Below, one piece after another: positions 17,123 through 25,957 of a stretch of 64,000 bases of DNA. The stretch covers positions 124,001 to 188,000 of the forward strand of contig RXJH01000001.1 of NCBI GenBank assembly GCA_003987725.1. Direction: 5' to 3'. The position numbers and the translations under genes were made by a program. The stretch comes from Hyphomicrobium sp. (lineage in GTDB: Bacteria > Pseudomonadota > Alphaproteobacteria > Rhizobiales > Hyphomicrobiaceae). Every line of letters starts with the position of its first letter. Position 1 is the first letter of the stretch. The notes under the pieces are model-generated. The model made no database searches. It was not told where the DNA came from and saw only the letters and a list, made by a program, of their open reading frames with translations.

Positions 17123-18364
17123 TCAGGGTGCCGGTCCGAATACCAGCGATGTGTTCAGGCCGCCGAACGCGAGCGAGTTCGACATCGCGTATCTGAGCTT
17201 CATCTCACGGCCGACGTTCGGAATGTAATCGAGATCGCAGCCCTCGCCCGGCTCATCAAGTCCGATGGTCGGGGGCGCCCAGCTTTCACGCATCGCCATG
17301 ATGGTCGCGACAGCTTCGATGCCACCGCCGGCTCCCAAAGGATGACCGTGCATCGACTTCGTCGAGGAGATCGCGAGCTTATAGGCGTGATCTTTGAAGA
17401 CGTTCTTGATCGCCTTCGTCTCGTTGATGTCGTTGTCCGCCGTCGCGGTGCCGTGCGCGTTGAGATAGTCGACCTGGTCCGGCGTGATGCCAGCTTCCTC
17501 GATCGCCGTCTGCATGGCAACGCTCGGACCTTCGATGGTCGGCTTGACCATGTCCTGGCTGTCGGAGGCCATGCCGAAGCCGCGAAGCTCGGCGAGGATG
17601 GTGGCCCCGCGTGCCTGTGCGTGCTCGAGGCTCTCGAGAACGAGAATGCCAGCGCCATCGGCGAGAACCGTGCCGTTGCGCTTCTTGGCAAACGGGAAAC
17701 AGCCTTCCGGCGAGAGAACGTGCAGCGCCTGCCAGGCCTTCATCGTGCCGTAGTTGATCACGGATTCCGATGCGCCTGCGATTGCCACGTCGGCCATGCC
17801 GTCACGGATGTAATCGCGCGCGATGCCGATGGCGTGCGTTGCGGTCGAGCATGCGGAGCAGGTTGCGAACGTCGGCCCCTTGACGCCGAATTCGATGCCG
17901 ACGTGAGCGGCGGCAGACGAACCGATGATGCGCAGAAGCGTCAGCGGATGGGTCGCGCGCTTATTGTGAATGAAGAGGTCGCGGTACGCGGTCTCGAATG
18001 TCGTGAGGCCGCCGGCGCCTGAGCCGATGATGCATGCCGACCGGTAAGGATCGGCCAGCGGCATTTCGAGGCCCGCCATCTTGATCGCTTCGTCAGCGGC
18101 CGCCGCGGCGAACCATGAATAGCGGTCGGCAAGCGTGATGATGCGATCGCGCTTGAAATGCTTCAGTCGCTGCTTCGGATCGAAATCCTTGATCTGCGCA
18201 GCGATCAGAATTTTGAGATCGTCCAACGGAAAGCCGGCGAGCGGGGTGACACCGGATTTCCCGGCCTTCAAACTGGCCCAGAACTCGGGGACAGTCGACC
18301 CAATCGGAGTAACGACTCCGAGGCCCGTGACGACGACGCGGCGTCCCGGTTTACCATTCGACAT
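17123..18364 (-). CDS. beta-ketoacyl-ACP synthase, FabF/NodE-like
   Basis: A 413-residue condensing enzyme of the KAS II type. The catalytic triad is intact: Cys in CSACSTATHAIG (about residue 172), His in YLNAHGTATADND and His in TKSMHGHPLGAGGGIEA. It would extend an acyl chain on a carrier protein by two carbons. The ATG at 18364 is used; a TTG precedes it. It follows an acyl-carrier gene by about 90 bp on the same strand, an arrangement like nodF-nodE, so it probably works with that dedicated carrier. It is divergent from fadD. The product (special membrane lipid, secondary metabolite or signal) is unknown, and it is unlikely to be the housekeeping FabF. Confidence 0.88.
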   Translation of the reverse strand: MSNGKPGRRVVVTGLGVVTPIGSTVPEFWASLKAGKSGVTPLAGFPLDDLKILIAAQIKDFDPKQRLKHFKRDRIITLADRYSWFAAAAADEAIKMAGLEMPLADPYRSACIIGSGAGGLTTFETAYRDLFIHNKRATHPLTLLRIIGSSAAAHVGIEFGVKGPTFATCSACSTATHAIGIARDYIRDGMADVAIAGASESVINYGTMKAWQALHVLSPEGCFPFAKKRNGTVLADGAGILVLESLEHAQARGATILAELRGFGMASDSQDMVKPTIEGPSVAMQTAIEEAGITPDQVDYLNAHGTATADNDINETKAIKNVFKDHAYKLAISSTKSMHGHPLGAGGGIEAVATIMAMRESWAPPTIGLDEPGEGCDLDYIPNVGREMKLRYAMSNSLAFGGLNTSLVFGPAP

Positions 18365-18457
18365 CAATCAATCTTTCTTGTCTGATGAACGCACAGAAGC
18401 CCCAATGGGGGCCTCCGGCAATTCATACCCGTTACGTCAGAAGACGCCGCGAGACCG

Positions 18458-18727
18458 TTAAGCTTTGGCTGCGGAAGCCTGCTTCGCGGCGATCAGCGAC
18501 TTCACCCGATCCACGACCGAGCCAACAGTCTTGAATGCCTCGACTTCCTCGTTGGCGTTGTATGGGATCTCGATCCCAAAGCCATCTTCGATGTCGAATA
18601 CGATCATCGCAAGATCAAGAGACTCGATCTTGAGATCTGTCAGCTGGGTGTCGAGCGAGATGTCGTCGCGCGGCTCCTTCATATGCTTCTTGAGGATTTC
18701 GATAACCTTCGTCGCGACTTCGTCCAT
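18458..18727 (-). CDS. acyl carrier protein, specialised (NodF-like context)
   Basis: An 89-residue acyl carrier protein with the four-helix pattern. The phosphopantetheine serine is S36 in LKIESLDLAMIVFDIED. The usual D-S-L is E-S-L here, a mild deviation that still permits modification. The tail is Lys/Ala-rich. The ATG at 18727 was chosen because upstream in-frame residues do not match the family. It precedes the ketosynthase gene on the same strand and probably forms a two-gene unit with it. This is not the housekeeping AcpP and not the long AcpXL of lipid A synthesis. Confidence 0.85.
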   Translation of the reverse strand: MDEVATKVIEILKKHMKEPRDDISLDTQLTDLKIESLDLAMIVFDIEDGFGIEIPYNANEEVEAFKTVGSVVDRVKSLIAAKQASAAKA

Positions 18728-19045
18728 CGGCCTCTCCCACCCTCGCAATGTCTGCGATGGGCCAGTTTTGCTTGGCATCTACCTAAGCCAAGACCATTAC
18801 ATCAGCAAGCGGGGGGGTCACTTATCCTTAAACAACCGGCAAGTCTAGGTGCGGACCGTCGCGCTTCTTTGGGACCCATTGGATGGGTCCCAAAAGTTAT
18901 ACTCGATGAGACGGGATTGAACCGATCGAACGCTAGCTTTCCGAACCGGAAATTGACTAATATTGCGGCAAGCTTTCAATCGATCGAAAGCTTCGGCGAA
19001 GTAAATATTATCCGGCCATAACAAGACCCAACTTCCCGGAAAATC
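18728..19045. promoter_or_regulatory. divergent control region between the ACP gene and fadD, with three palindromes
   Basis: This 318-bp gene-free stretch separates the leftward ACP-ketosynthase pair from rightward fadD. It holds three inverted repeats: a 12-bp-arm hairpin (18868-18894, TTTGGGACCCAT with a 3-base loop), the 15-bp TTTCCG-AAC-CGGAAA (18938-18952), and a 24-bp near-perfect palindrome (18970-18993, arms AAGCTTTC/GAAAGCTT, one mismatched pair). A TTGACT that could be a -35 element lies at 18953-18958, so the last palindrome would overlap the -10 region. The repeats look like operators; the binding proteins are not known. Confidence 0.5.
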
Positions 19046-20761
19046 ATGAAACCCGAAGTATCCCAAACGGCCAAATCATCCCCCTTGTGGGTCGATCATT
19101 ACCCTAAGGGCATCGATTGGCACATGCCGATTCCCACGCGGCCGGTGCCCGAGCTTCTCGAGCGCGCGGTGAAGCGCTTTCCGGGCAATCCGGCGATCAG
19201 CTTCCTCGGGCGAACGACGACCTATGCGATGCTCGGGGCCGAGGTCGATCGCGTAGCCGCAGGGCTACAATCCATTGGAGTAAAGCGCGGCACGAAAGTT
19301 GGGCTACTACTTCCAAACACTCCGACCTTTATCGTCTATTATTTTGCAATACTGAAGGCGGGCGGCACGGTTGTAAACTTCAATCCGCTTTATACTCTTG
19401 AGGAACTAAGCTTCCAGGTCAAGGATAGTGAGACGGAGATCATGGTGACGCATGATCTTACGATGCTCTTTTCGAAGACAGAGGCATTGCTGGAGAGCGG
19501 CGCAATCGCGCGCGCGATCGTCGTGCCCTTCGCCAACGTGCTGCCGCCGCTCAAATCTGTGCTGTTTCGTCTCTTCAAAAGGAAAGATGTCGCGGACGTC
19601 GGTTCCTCCCGCGCGGCTGCTCAGATCGTAAACGGCAACACACTTGCCGCGACATCCTCGCCCATGAGCCGGGTCGATATCGATCCCGACGAAGACATCG
19701 CGGTGCTGCAATATACCGGCGGCACGACTGGCACGCCCAAAGGGGCCATGCTGACGCACGCTAATCTGACCGCGAACACCGCTCAGATCGCCGCGTGGGG
19801 TGTCGACCTGGAGCCAGGCAAGGAGAGCATTCTCGGCGCGCTTCCCCTCTTCCATGTCTTTGCGATGACCGTCGTGATGAACATGGGGATCGAGCTCGCC
19901 GCCAAGATCATCTTGATTCCGCGCTTTCAGCTTCTTGAAGCCCTCAAGCTCCTGGATAAGGAGCGGCCGACCGTTTTGCCTGCCGTGCCAACGATTTTCA
20001 CGGCGATGCTCAACTATCCGGATTTCAAAGCCTATGACGTGTCGTCGCTGCGCTTTTGCCTTTCGGGCGGCGCCCCTCTTCCGCTGGAGGTGAAGCTCAA
20101 GTTCGAAGCGGTCTCGGGGGCGAAGGTCGTCGAGGGCTACGGACTTTCGGAGACCTCCCCTGTTCTCACCTGCAATCCGGTTCAGGGCGAACCCGTTGCG
20201 GGCTCCATCGGCCCACCGCTACCCGGCACCACCATCTCGCTTCGCGACATCGATGACCCGACCAAGGAAGTGGCGCAAGGCGAGCGCGGCGAACTTTGCG
20301 CGAAGGGCCCGCAAGTCATGAAGGGCTATTGGAAGAAGCCAGCCGAAACCGAGAAGCAGTTCGTCGGAGATTTTCTACGTACCGGCGACGTCGCCATCAT
20401 GGACGAGAAGGGATATTTCTCGATCGTGGACCGGATCAAGGATCTCATCATCTGCTCGGGCTACAACGTCTATCCGCGGCGCATCGAGGAAGCTATCTAC
20501 ACGCATCCAGCCGTTGAAGAGGTGACCGTCATCGGCATTCCGGACGCCTATCGCGGCGAGGCGCCTAAAGCTTTCATCAAGTTGAAAAGCGGGATGTCGG
20601 CGACCGAGGCAGACATCCTCAAGCATTTACAGCCCAAGATTTCCCGGATCGAGATGCCGGCGGCGATCGAGTTTCGCGATAGCTTACCGAAGACAATGAT
20701 CGGCAAGCTTTCCAAAAAAGAGTTGGCCGCCGAAGAAGCCAAGCGCGGCCGGCCAGCATGA
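19046..20761 (+). CDS. fadD: long-chain fatty acid--CoA ligase
   Basis: The 571-residue product is an acyl-CoA synthetase of the ANL superfamily. The P-loop-like signature is YTGGTTGTPKGAMLTHANL (about residues 227-245); further motifs are the GYGLSETSPV region, LRTGDVAIMDEKGYFSIVDR and the C-terminal MIGKLSKKEL with the adenylation Lys. It activates fatty acids to acyl-CoA at the inner membrane, feeding beta-oxidation or lipid synthesis. Its stop overlaps the start of the MerR gene in an ATGA junction, so the two are translationally coupled. The C-terminal and adenylation motifs favour a long-chain substrate, but chain length is not proven. Confidence 0.93.
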   Translation: MKPEVSQTAKSSPLWVDHYPKGIDWHMPIPTRPVPELLERAVKRFPGNPAISFLGRTTTYAMLGAEVDRVAAGLQSIGVKRGTKVGLLLPNTPTFIVYYFAILKAGGTVVNFNPLYTLEELSFQVKDSETEIMVTHDLTMLFSKTEALLESGAIARAIVVPFANVLPPLKSVLFRLFKRKDVADVGSSRAAAQIVNGNTLAATSSPMSRVDIDPDEDIAVLQYTGGTTGTPKGAMLTHANLTANTAQIAAWGVDLEPGKESILGALPLFHVFAMTVVMNMGIELAAKIILIPRFQLLEALKLLDKERPTVLPAVPTIFTAMLNYPDFKAYDVSSLRFCLSGGAPLPLEVKLKFEAVSGAKVVEGYGLSETSPVLTCNPVQGEPVAGSIGPPLPGTTISLRDIDDPTKEVAQGERGELCAKGPQVMKGYWKKPAETEKQFVGDFLRTGDVAIMDEKGYFSIVDRIKDLIICSGYNVYPRRIEEAIYTHPAVEEVTVIGIPDAYRGEAPKAFIKLKSGMSATEADILKHLQPKISRIEMPAAIEFRDSLPKTMIGKLSKKELAAEEAKRGRPA

Positions 20762-21192
20762 CCGTCAAGAATACGGACTCGTTTCAAGCTTCCGCATCCC
20801 CTCAAGATGCGCCGCTCGAGCCGGCGTACACGATTTCGGCCCTTGCCAAGGAATTCGGCATCACGACGCGAGCCATTCGCTTCTATGAGAGCCGCGGATT
20901 GATTTCTCCGGAGCGCGTTGGAACGGCGCGGCGCTATTCGAGACGCGACAGGGCGCGGCTGATCCTCATTCTGCGTGGGCGCAACCTGGGGTTCACGGTC
21001 GAAGACGTGAGCGGCTATCTTTCCCTCTACGATTCCGATCCTGCACAACTCACGCAGACGCGGCACCTCTTGGACAAGGTCACGGCTGCCATTGGCGATC
21101 TCGAGACGAAGCGCCACGACATCGAGCGTTCACTCGCCGATCTCAACGAAATCCGGGCGCGCTGCGAAGAGCACCTCAAGAAAAATACCTGA
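20758..21192 (+). CDS. MerR family regulator, LiuR-like
   Basis: A 144-residue MerR-type activator or repressor. The winged-helix DNA-binding part is YTISALAKEFGITTRAIRFY (about residues 22-41), followed by ESRGLISPERVGTARRYSRRD and then the long dimerisation helix ending in KRHDIERSLADLNEIRARCEE. No metal-binding Cys pair is present, which fits the LiuR group that controls branched-chain amino acid and fatty acid degradation. It overlaps the fadD stop and faces the leftward beta-oxidation operon. A perfect palindrome of LiuR type lies upstream of that operon at 28491-28506. Confidence 0.85.
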   Translation: MTVKNTDSFQASASPQDAPLEPAYTISALAKEFGITTRAIRFYESRGLISPERVGTARRYSRRDRARLILILRGRNLGFTVEDVSGYLSLYDSDPAQLTQTRHLLDKVTAAIGDLETKRHDIERSLADLNEIRARCEEHLKKNT

Positions 21193-21198
21193 GCGACG

Positions 21199-22512
21199 TC
21201 AGCGGTAGAGATCGGCGCGCGTCGGCGGCAACACGGGGTTTCGCTTCGCGGATTTCGAGGCGAGCGTCTGGAAGAGACGCAGCGTGCCCCGCGAGAACGC
21301 CAAGCTGACGCCTGCGAGATAGGCGACCCAGATGCGGTATTTCTCTTCGCCGACGTAAGCGATGGCCTGCTCGCGGTTGGCGGTCAGCCGTTCGCACCAG
21401 AGCTGGCAAGTTCGCGCGTAGTGCAGGCGCCAGCCCTCAACGTCGTGGACTTCGAACCCTGCCCGCTCCATAGCCGCAATCGAATGTCCGATGTCGTCCA
21501 GCTCGCCGCCCGGAAAGATGTACTTCGCGATGGCTTTTTTCTCGGGACGCATGCGCGATTTCAGCCAGCCGGTTTTCGGCTTATGGGCGCGGCGCGAGAT
21601 GGCGTGATTGAGGAACAGCCCTTCGTCGGCGAGCAGTGAGCGGACCTTGCTCATGTACGCCGGAATGTTCTTCAGCCCGATATGTTCGTACATGCCGATT
21701 GAGGCGATCTTGTCGTAGGTGCCCGTCAGCTTCGAGTAGTCGTTGAGCTCGAACGTCACCCGGTCGTCGATGCCGAGGCGTTTCGCCTTGGCGCGGGCGA
21801 ACGCGAGCTGCTCTTCCGACAACGTGACGCCGTGTGCGACGACGCCGTAGTTCTTCGCCGCATGGCACAGGAGGCCCCCCCATCCGGCGCCGATGTCGAG
21901 CATGCGCTCGCCGGGCTTCAGGCGGAGCTTCCGGCAGATCATCTCGAGTTTGTCGTGCTGGGCCTGTTCGACGCCGTTCGACCAATCCGTGTAGTACGCG
22001 CACGAGTAGACCATCTCGGGATCGAGGAAGAGCGCGTAGAAATCGTTCGACAGGTCGTAGTGGAACTGGATGTAGGCCCTGTTGTCCTCGGTCTTGCGGT
22101 TCTTGCCGGTGATCTCACCTTCGAAGCCATGCGCGTCGCGCGCATCCGCGGTTTTCGCGAATAGGAACGGCGACAGCTTCAGAGCAAGACTCGCGAACTC
22201 GGCCGGCTTCATCTTTACGGACTTGCGACCGTCTTGAAGACCCAGCCCGAAATCGACGAGCGTGCCGCCCGAAAAATCGATGCCCTTTTCGACGTACTGA
22301 CGGATGATTGAATCGAGCGACGGGCTCCGGAGGATCGCGCCGATAACGCCCGGATCGCGGATCGATATCTCAAAGTCCGATTTGGGCGCACTGCCGAGCG
22401 GCAAGCGCGTGCCATCCCACAGTCGCACCCAACCATCGGTGTTCAGGCGGCCTGCGAGGTCACGGACCAGCGCGCGCGCCGCCTCGAGTTGCTTATCGTC
22501 CTTCGCGGCCAT
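21199..22512 (-). CDS. cfa: cyclopropane-fatty-acyl-phospholipid synthase family protein
   Basis: A 437-residue SAM-dependent cyclopropane synthase. It has the N-terminal lipid-binding domain and the catalytic domain with LDIGAGWGGLLCHAAKNYGV for SAM, the YDKIASIGMYEHIGLKNIP segment and the HYARTCQLWCER signature with active-site residues. The enzyme adds a methylene bridge to unsaturated acyl chains in membrane phospholipids. The ATG at 22512 has a GAGGGA site six bases upstream; the longer frame overlaps the thiolase. It is the last gene of the leftward lipid operon, 70 bp after the thiolase. Confidence 0.92.
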   Translation of the reverse strand: MAAKDDKQLEAARALVRDLAGRLNTDGWVRLWDGTRLPLGSAPKSDFEISIRDPGVIGAILRSPSLDSIIRQYVEKGIDFSGGTLVDFGLGLQDGRKSVKMKPAEFASLALKLSPFLFAKTADARDAHGFEGEITGKNRKTEDNRAYIQFHYDLSNDFYALFLDPEMVYSCAYYTDWSNGVEQAQHDKLEMICRKLRLKPGERMLDIGAGWGGLLCHAAKNYGVVAHGVTLSEEQLAFARAKAKRLGIDDRVTFELNDYSKLTGTYDKIASIGMYEHIGLKNIPAYMSKVRSLLADEGLFLNHAISRRAHKPKTGWLKSRMRPEKKAIAKYIFPGGELDDIGHSIAAMERAGFEVHDVEGWRLHYARTCQLWCERLTANREQAIAYVGEEKYRIWVAYLAGVSLAFSRGTLRLFQTLASKSAKRNPVLPPTRADLYR

Positions 22513-22582
22513 GCGTATCCCTCGTTCCTTCCGCCGCAAGGTGAATAGCGCAACGGGGGCCCCGAGTCTTGTCTTCGGCGCA

Positions 22583-23887
22583 TTAGGCCGCGGCGCGCGC
22601 TTCAATCGTGTTCGGGGCTTCCATGATCGCCGTTACCCCCATACCGCCCGCGGTGCAGACGGAGATGAGGCCGCGTCCGCCCTTCGTCGACAGAAGCTTT
22701 GCGAGGTTGGCGACGATGCGGGCTCCCGTTGCCGCAAACGGATGACCGAACGCGAGCGACGAGCCTTTGACGTTGAGCTTCGCGCGGTCAATGGAGCCGA
22801 GCGGCGCGCTCTTGCCGAGGTGCGTCTTGCAGTATTCGGGGTCTTCCCACGCCTTGAGCGTGCACAGCACCTGCGCGGCGAAGGCCTCGTGGAGTTCGTA
22901 GAAATCGAAGTCCTGAAGCGTCAGACCGGCGCGATCGAGCATCTTCGAGACCGCAATAGTCGGCGCCATCAGTAGCCCGTCGCCACCGACGAAATTGTTC
23001 GCGATGTGCTGGCCATACGTCAGATACGCGAGGACAGGGAGATTGCGCTCCTTCGCCCACTGTTCGGACGCGAGCAGAACAGTCGCGGCACCGTCGGTAA
23101 GCGGCGTCGAATTACCGGCCGTCAGGGTGCCGCGCTCGGACTTTTCGAACGCGGGCTTCAGGCTCGCCAGCTTTTCGAGCGTGATGTCGGGGCGCAAATT
23201 GTTGTCGCGATAGACGCCCGCGCACGGAACGACGAGATCGTCCATGTAACCTTCGTCGTAGGCGGCAGCGCCCTTCTTGTGGCTCTCGTAAGCCAGTTGG
23301 TCCTGATCGGCGCGCGGGATGTGCCACTCCTGTGCCATCAGCTCACAGTGCTGGCCCATCGTGAGGCCGGTGCGCGGCTCAGCGACACTCGGGGGTTGCG
23401 GCGCAAGCTCGGCGGGCGAAATGCCCTTGAAGACTTTGATCTTGTCGAGCGCGGTCTTGCCTTGCTGGGCGCCGACGAGGCGCTTCGAGAATTTTTTCGA
23501 GAACACGATCGGCGCATCTGACGTCGTGTCGGAACCGACGGAGATCGCGCTTTCGATTTCACCCGACGCGATTTTCGCGCCCGACATCAGCGCCGATTGC
23601 AGCGACGTTCCGCACGCCTGGATGAGCGTCACGCCCGGCGTCGAGGGTGCGAGCTTCGTCGATAGGACCGCTTCGCGCGCGAGGTTGAAATCCTTCGAGT
23701 GCGTGACGACCGCACCGCCGACAACCTCGTCGATGTGCTGGCCCTTCAGTCCGAACCGGTCGACCAGCCCGTTCAACGCAGCAGCCATCATGTCGAGGTT
23801 CGAAAGGTCGGCATAAAACGTGTTCGAACGGCAGAACGGGATGCGGACACCGCCAATCACTGCAACGCGCCGGAGTTCTCGTGTCAT
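22583..23887 (-). CDS. fadI: acetyl-CoA C-acyltransferase (FadI-like thiolase)
   Basis: This 434-residue thiolase has the acyl-binding Cys92 in LIQACGTSLQSA, the YELHEAFAAQVLC motif, the catalytic His in LAFGHPFAATGAR and the second Cys in SVCTAGGMGV. It cleaves 3-ketoacyl-CoA to acetyl-CoA and a shortened acyl-CoA in the final step of beta-oxidation. Length and motifs fit the FadI/trifunctional-protein-beta type. It starts 14 bp after the stop of the hydratase/dehydrogenase gene, so the two subunits probably form one complex and one transcript. Confidence 0.93.
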   Translation of the reverse strand: MTRELRRVAVIGGVRIPFCRSNTFYADLSNLDMMAAALNGLVDRFGLKGQHIDEVVGGAVVTHSKDFNLAREAVLSTKLAPSTPGVTLIQACGTSLQSALMSGAKIASGEIESAISVGSDTTSDAPIVFSKKFSKRLVGAQQGKTALDKIKVFKGISPAELAPQPPSVAEPRTGLTMGQHCELMAQEWHIPRADQDQLAYESHKKGAAAYDEGYMDDLVVPCAGVYRDNNLRPDITLEKLASLKPAFEKSERGTLTAGNSTPLTDGAATVLLASEQWAKERNLPVLAYLTYGQHIANNFVGGDGLLMAPTIAVSKMLDRAGLTLQDFDFYELHEAFAAQVLCTLKAWEDPEYCKTHLGKSAPLGSIDRAKLNVKGSSLAFGHPFAATGARIVANLAKLLSTKGGRGLISVCTAGGMGVTAIMEAPNTIEARAAA

Positions 23888-23901
23888 CTCATTCTCCCAA
23901 A

Positions 23902-25923
23902 CTATTCGGCAGCTGCGGCATGCGGAGAGGGCGTCGCGCCGCCAGCGGCGCTCAAGCTCTTCTTGTAATGCAGAGGGCCGCCGCGGAACGGCGCGAAGCC
24001 GGTGCCGAAAATCATTCCGGCATCGACAAGGTCGGCGGTTTCGACAACGCCATCATCGAGCGTTTTCTGCGCTTCCGCGATCATCGGATCGACAAGCTCG
24101 CGTCCAAGGCGTTCGAGATCGGCTTTCGAGAATTTCTTGTCCGACTTGACGGGCTTGCCGTCCTTCCAGATGTAGAACCCTTCGCCGGTTTTCTTGCCAA
24201 GACGTCCGGACGCCACGAGCCGGTCGAGCCTCGAGCCTTCGCTCGATTGGCCGAGAATCTTCGCGACGTGGGCGCAAATGTCGAGACCGACGTTGTCCGC
24301 AAGTTCGATCGGGCCCATCGGCATTCCGAACGTGCGCGCTGCCTCGTCGATCTTTTCCTTGTCCTCACCCTCTTCGAGACGCTTCATCGCCGCGAACATA
24401 TAGGGCGTGAGCACCTTGTTGACGAGGAAGCCTGGGACGTCCTTCGTAATTAGCGGGAACTTGTCGATTGCGGTGACGAAGGTCGCGCCTTTTTTCACTT
24501 CCTCGTCACGCGTGTTGGCGCCGCGCACCACCTCGACGAGCGGCATCTGTGCGACGGGCGAAAAGAAGTGCAGGCCGATCAATCGGCCGGGATCCTTGAG
24601 CGGCGCGGCGATGTCTTCGAGCTTCAACGACGACGTGTTCGTCGCGAGCACGGCACCGGCTTTGATCTTGGTCTCGAGGTCGGCAAAGAGTTTCTGCTTG
24701 ACGTCGAGTCGTTCGACGATCGCCTCGATAACGACGTCGGCGCGACCGATGCCTTTACCCTCCGGATCGGCGATGAGGCGCGCTTTCGCGGCGTCACGCG
24801 TCGGCTTGGTCTTGAACTTTCGGGCAAAGAGCTTGCCTTGCGCCTTGATGCCCTTCTCGAGCTGCTCAGCGGAAATATCCTGGAGCGTCACTTCCATACC
24901 GGCGGCAACGCAGACGCCCGCAATGTCGGCGCCCATCGTACCGGCACCGATGACGTGAACGCGGCTCGGCCGCCATTTGAAGCCCTTCGGCGCCTGGCCC
25001 TTCAGAAGCTCGGTCAGGCGGAAAACGCGGCGCAAGTTGCGCGAGGTATCCGACACCATCAGCGGCGCGAAGGCTTTCGTCTCCTCGCGCTTCATCGTGT
25101 CGAGATCGCCGCCGAATTTCTCGAATAGATCGATCAGGCGGAACGGCGCGGGATAATGATCCTCGCGAACCTTCTTCGCCGTCTCCTGACGCATTTTTTT
25201 GGCGAGCAGTCCGCGTGCGGGCCATTTGGTCAGCAGCATCTTGGCGAGACCTGCCGACTTCGAACTGCGCTTCTGAAGCACAGCCTTGCGCGCCGCCCAA
25301 TGCAGCTCTCCGGGACTGCCCACGAGCTGATCGATGAAGCCCAACGCCTTCGCGACCGTGGCGCGGATCATGCTGCCCGTCAGCATGGTCTGCATCGCGG
25401 CCATCGGCCCAACCTGTTTGATCGAGCGTGCGGTGCCGTTGAATCCGGGGAAGATGCCGAGCTTTACCTCGGGGAAGCCGACGCGTGTGGAGTCATCGCG
25501 CGTTGCGATCCGGTAGTGGCAGGCGAGGATCAGCTCCAGGCCGCCGCCGACGCACACGCCGTGGATCGCAGCAACGACCGGCACGGGAAGCTTCTCGATC
25601 CGGTCGAGCAGATCATTGACCGGCTTCAGAGCCGCGACGACGTCCTGTTCGCTTTGGAATGTCTCGAATTCGCGGATGTCGGCGCCGACGATGTAGCCGC
25701 GCTCCTTGCCCGACATGAGGACGAGGCCGCGCACGGTCTTCGCCCGAACTTCCGCTTCGACGCGCTCGATAATCGCGTTCAACTCTTCGATCGGCCGCCG
25801 CCCGAGAGAATTGGCGCTTTCGCCTTCCCGGTCGAAGGTCGCCCAGGCAATGCCTTCGCCGTCGATCTTGAAGCGCCAGTCCTTCAACTGCGGTTCACTC
25901 GCCTGCACCGGTACGTCCGTCAT
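23902..25923 (-). CDS. fadJ: fatty acid oxidation multifunctional protein (enoyl-CoA hydratase/3-hydroxyacyl-CoA dehydrogenase)
   Basis: This 673-residue protein carries two enzyme domains. An N-terminal crotonase domain (about residues 1-190) includes VLMSGKERGYIVGADIREFE and VAAIHGVCVGGGLELILACH. A NAD-binding 3-hydroxyacyl-CoA dehydrogenase domain follows (about 320 onward, HVIGAGTMGADIAGVCVAAG, then GLHFFSPVAQMPLVEVVRG with the catalytic His, and DVPGFLVNKVLTPYM). It hydrates enoyl-CoA and oxidises the 3-hydroxyacyl-CoA. A GAGGTG site precedes the ATG. The gene lies between the acyl-CoA dehydrogenase and thiolase genes with short gaps, so it belongs to the beta-oxidation operon. Confidence 0.94.
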   Translation of the reverse strand: MTDVPVQASEPQLKDWRFKIDGEGIAWATFDREGESANSLGRRPIEELNAIIERVEAEVRAKTVRGLVLMSGKERGYIVGADIREFETFQSEQDVVAALKPVNDLLDRIEKLPVPVVAAIHGVCVGGGLELILACHYRIATRDDSTRVGFPEVKLGIFPGFNGTARSIKQVGPMAAMQTMLTGSMIRATVAKALGFIDQLVGSPGELHWAARKAVLQKRSSKSAGLAKMLLTKWPARGLLAKKMRQETAKKVREDHYPAPFRLIDLFEKFGGDLDTMKREETKAFAPLMVSDTSRNLRRVFRLTELLKGQAPKGFKWRPSRVHVIGAGTMGADIAGVCVAAGMEVTLQDISAEQLEKGIKAQGKLFARKFKTKPTRDAAKARLIADPEGKGIGRADVVIEAIVERLDVKQKLFADLETKIKAGAVLATNTSSLKLEDIAAPLKDPGRLIGLHFFSPVAQMPLVEVVRGANTRDEEVKKGATFVTAIDKFPLITKDVPGFLVNKVLTPYMFAAMKRLEEGEDKEKIDEAARTFGMPMGPIELADNVGLDICAHVAKILGQSSEGSRLDRLVASGRLGKKTGEGFYIWKDGKPVKSDKKFSKADLERLGRELVDPMIAEAQKTLDDGVVETADLVDAGMIFGTGFAPFRGGPLHYKKSLSAAGGATPSPHAAAAE

Positions 25924-25957
25924 TACTCACCTCAAGAATTCGAGACTTCAGCCTGGA

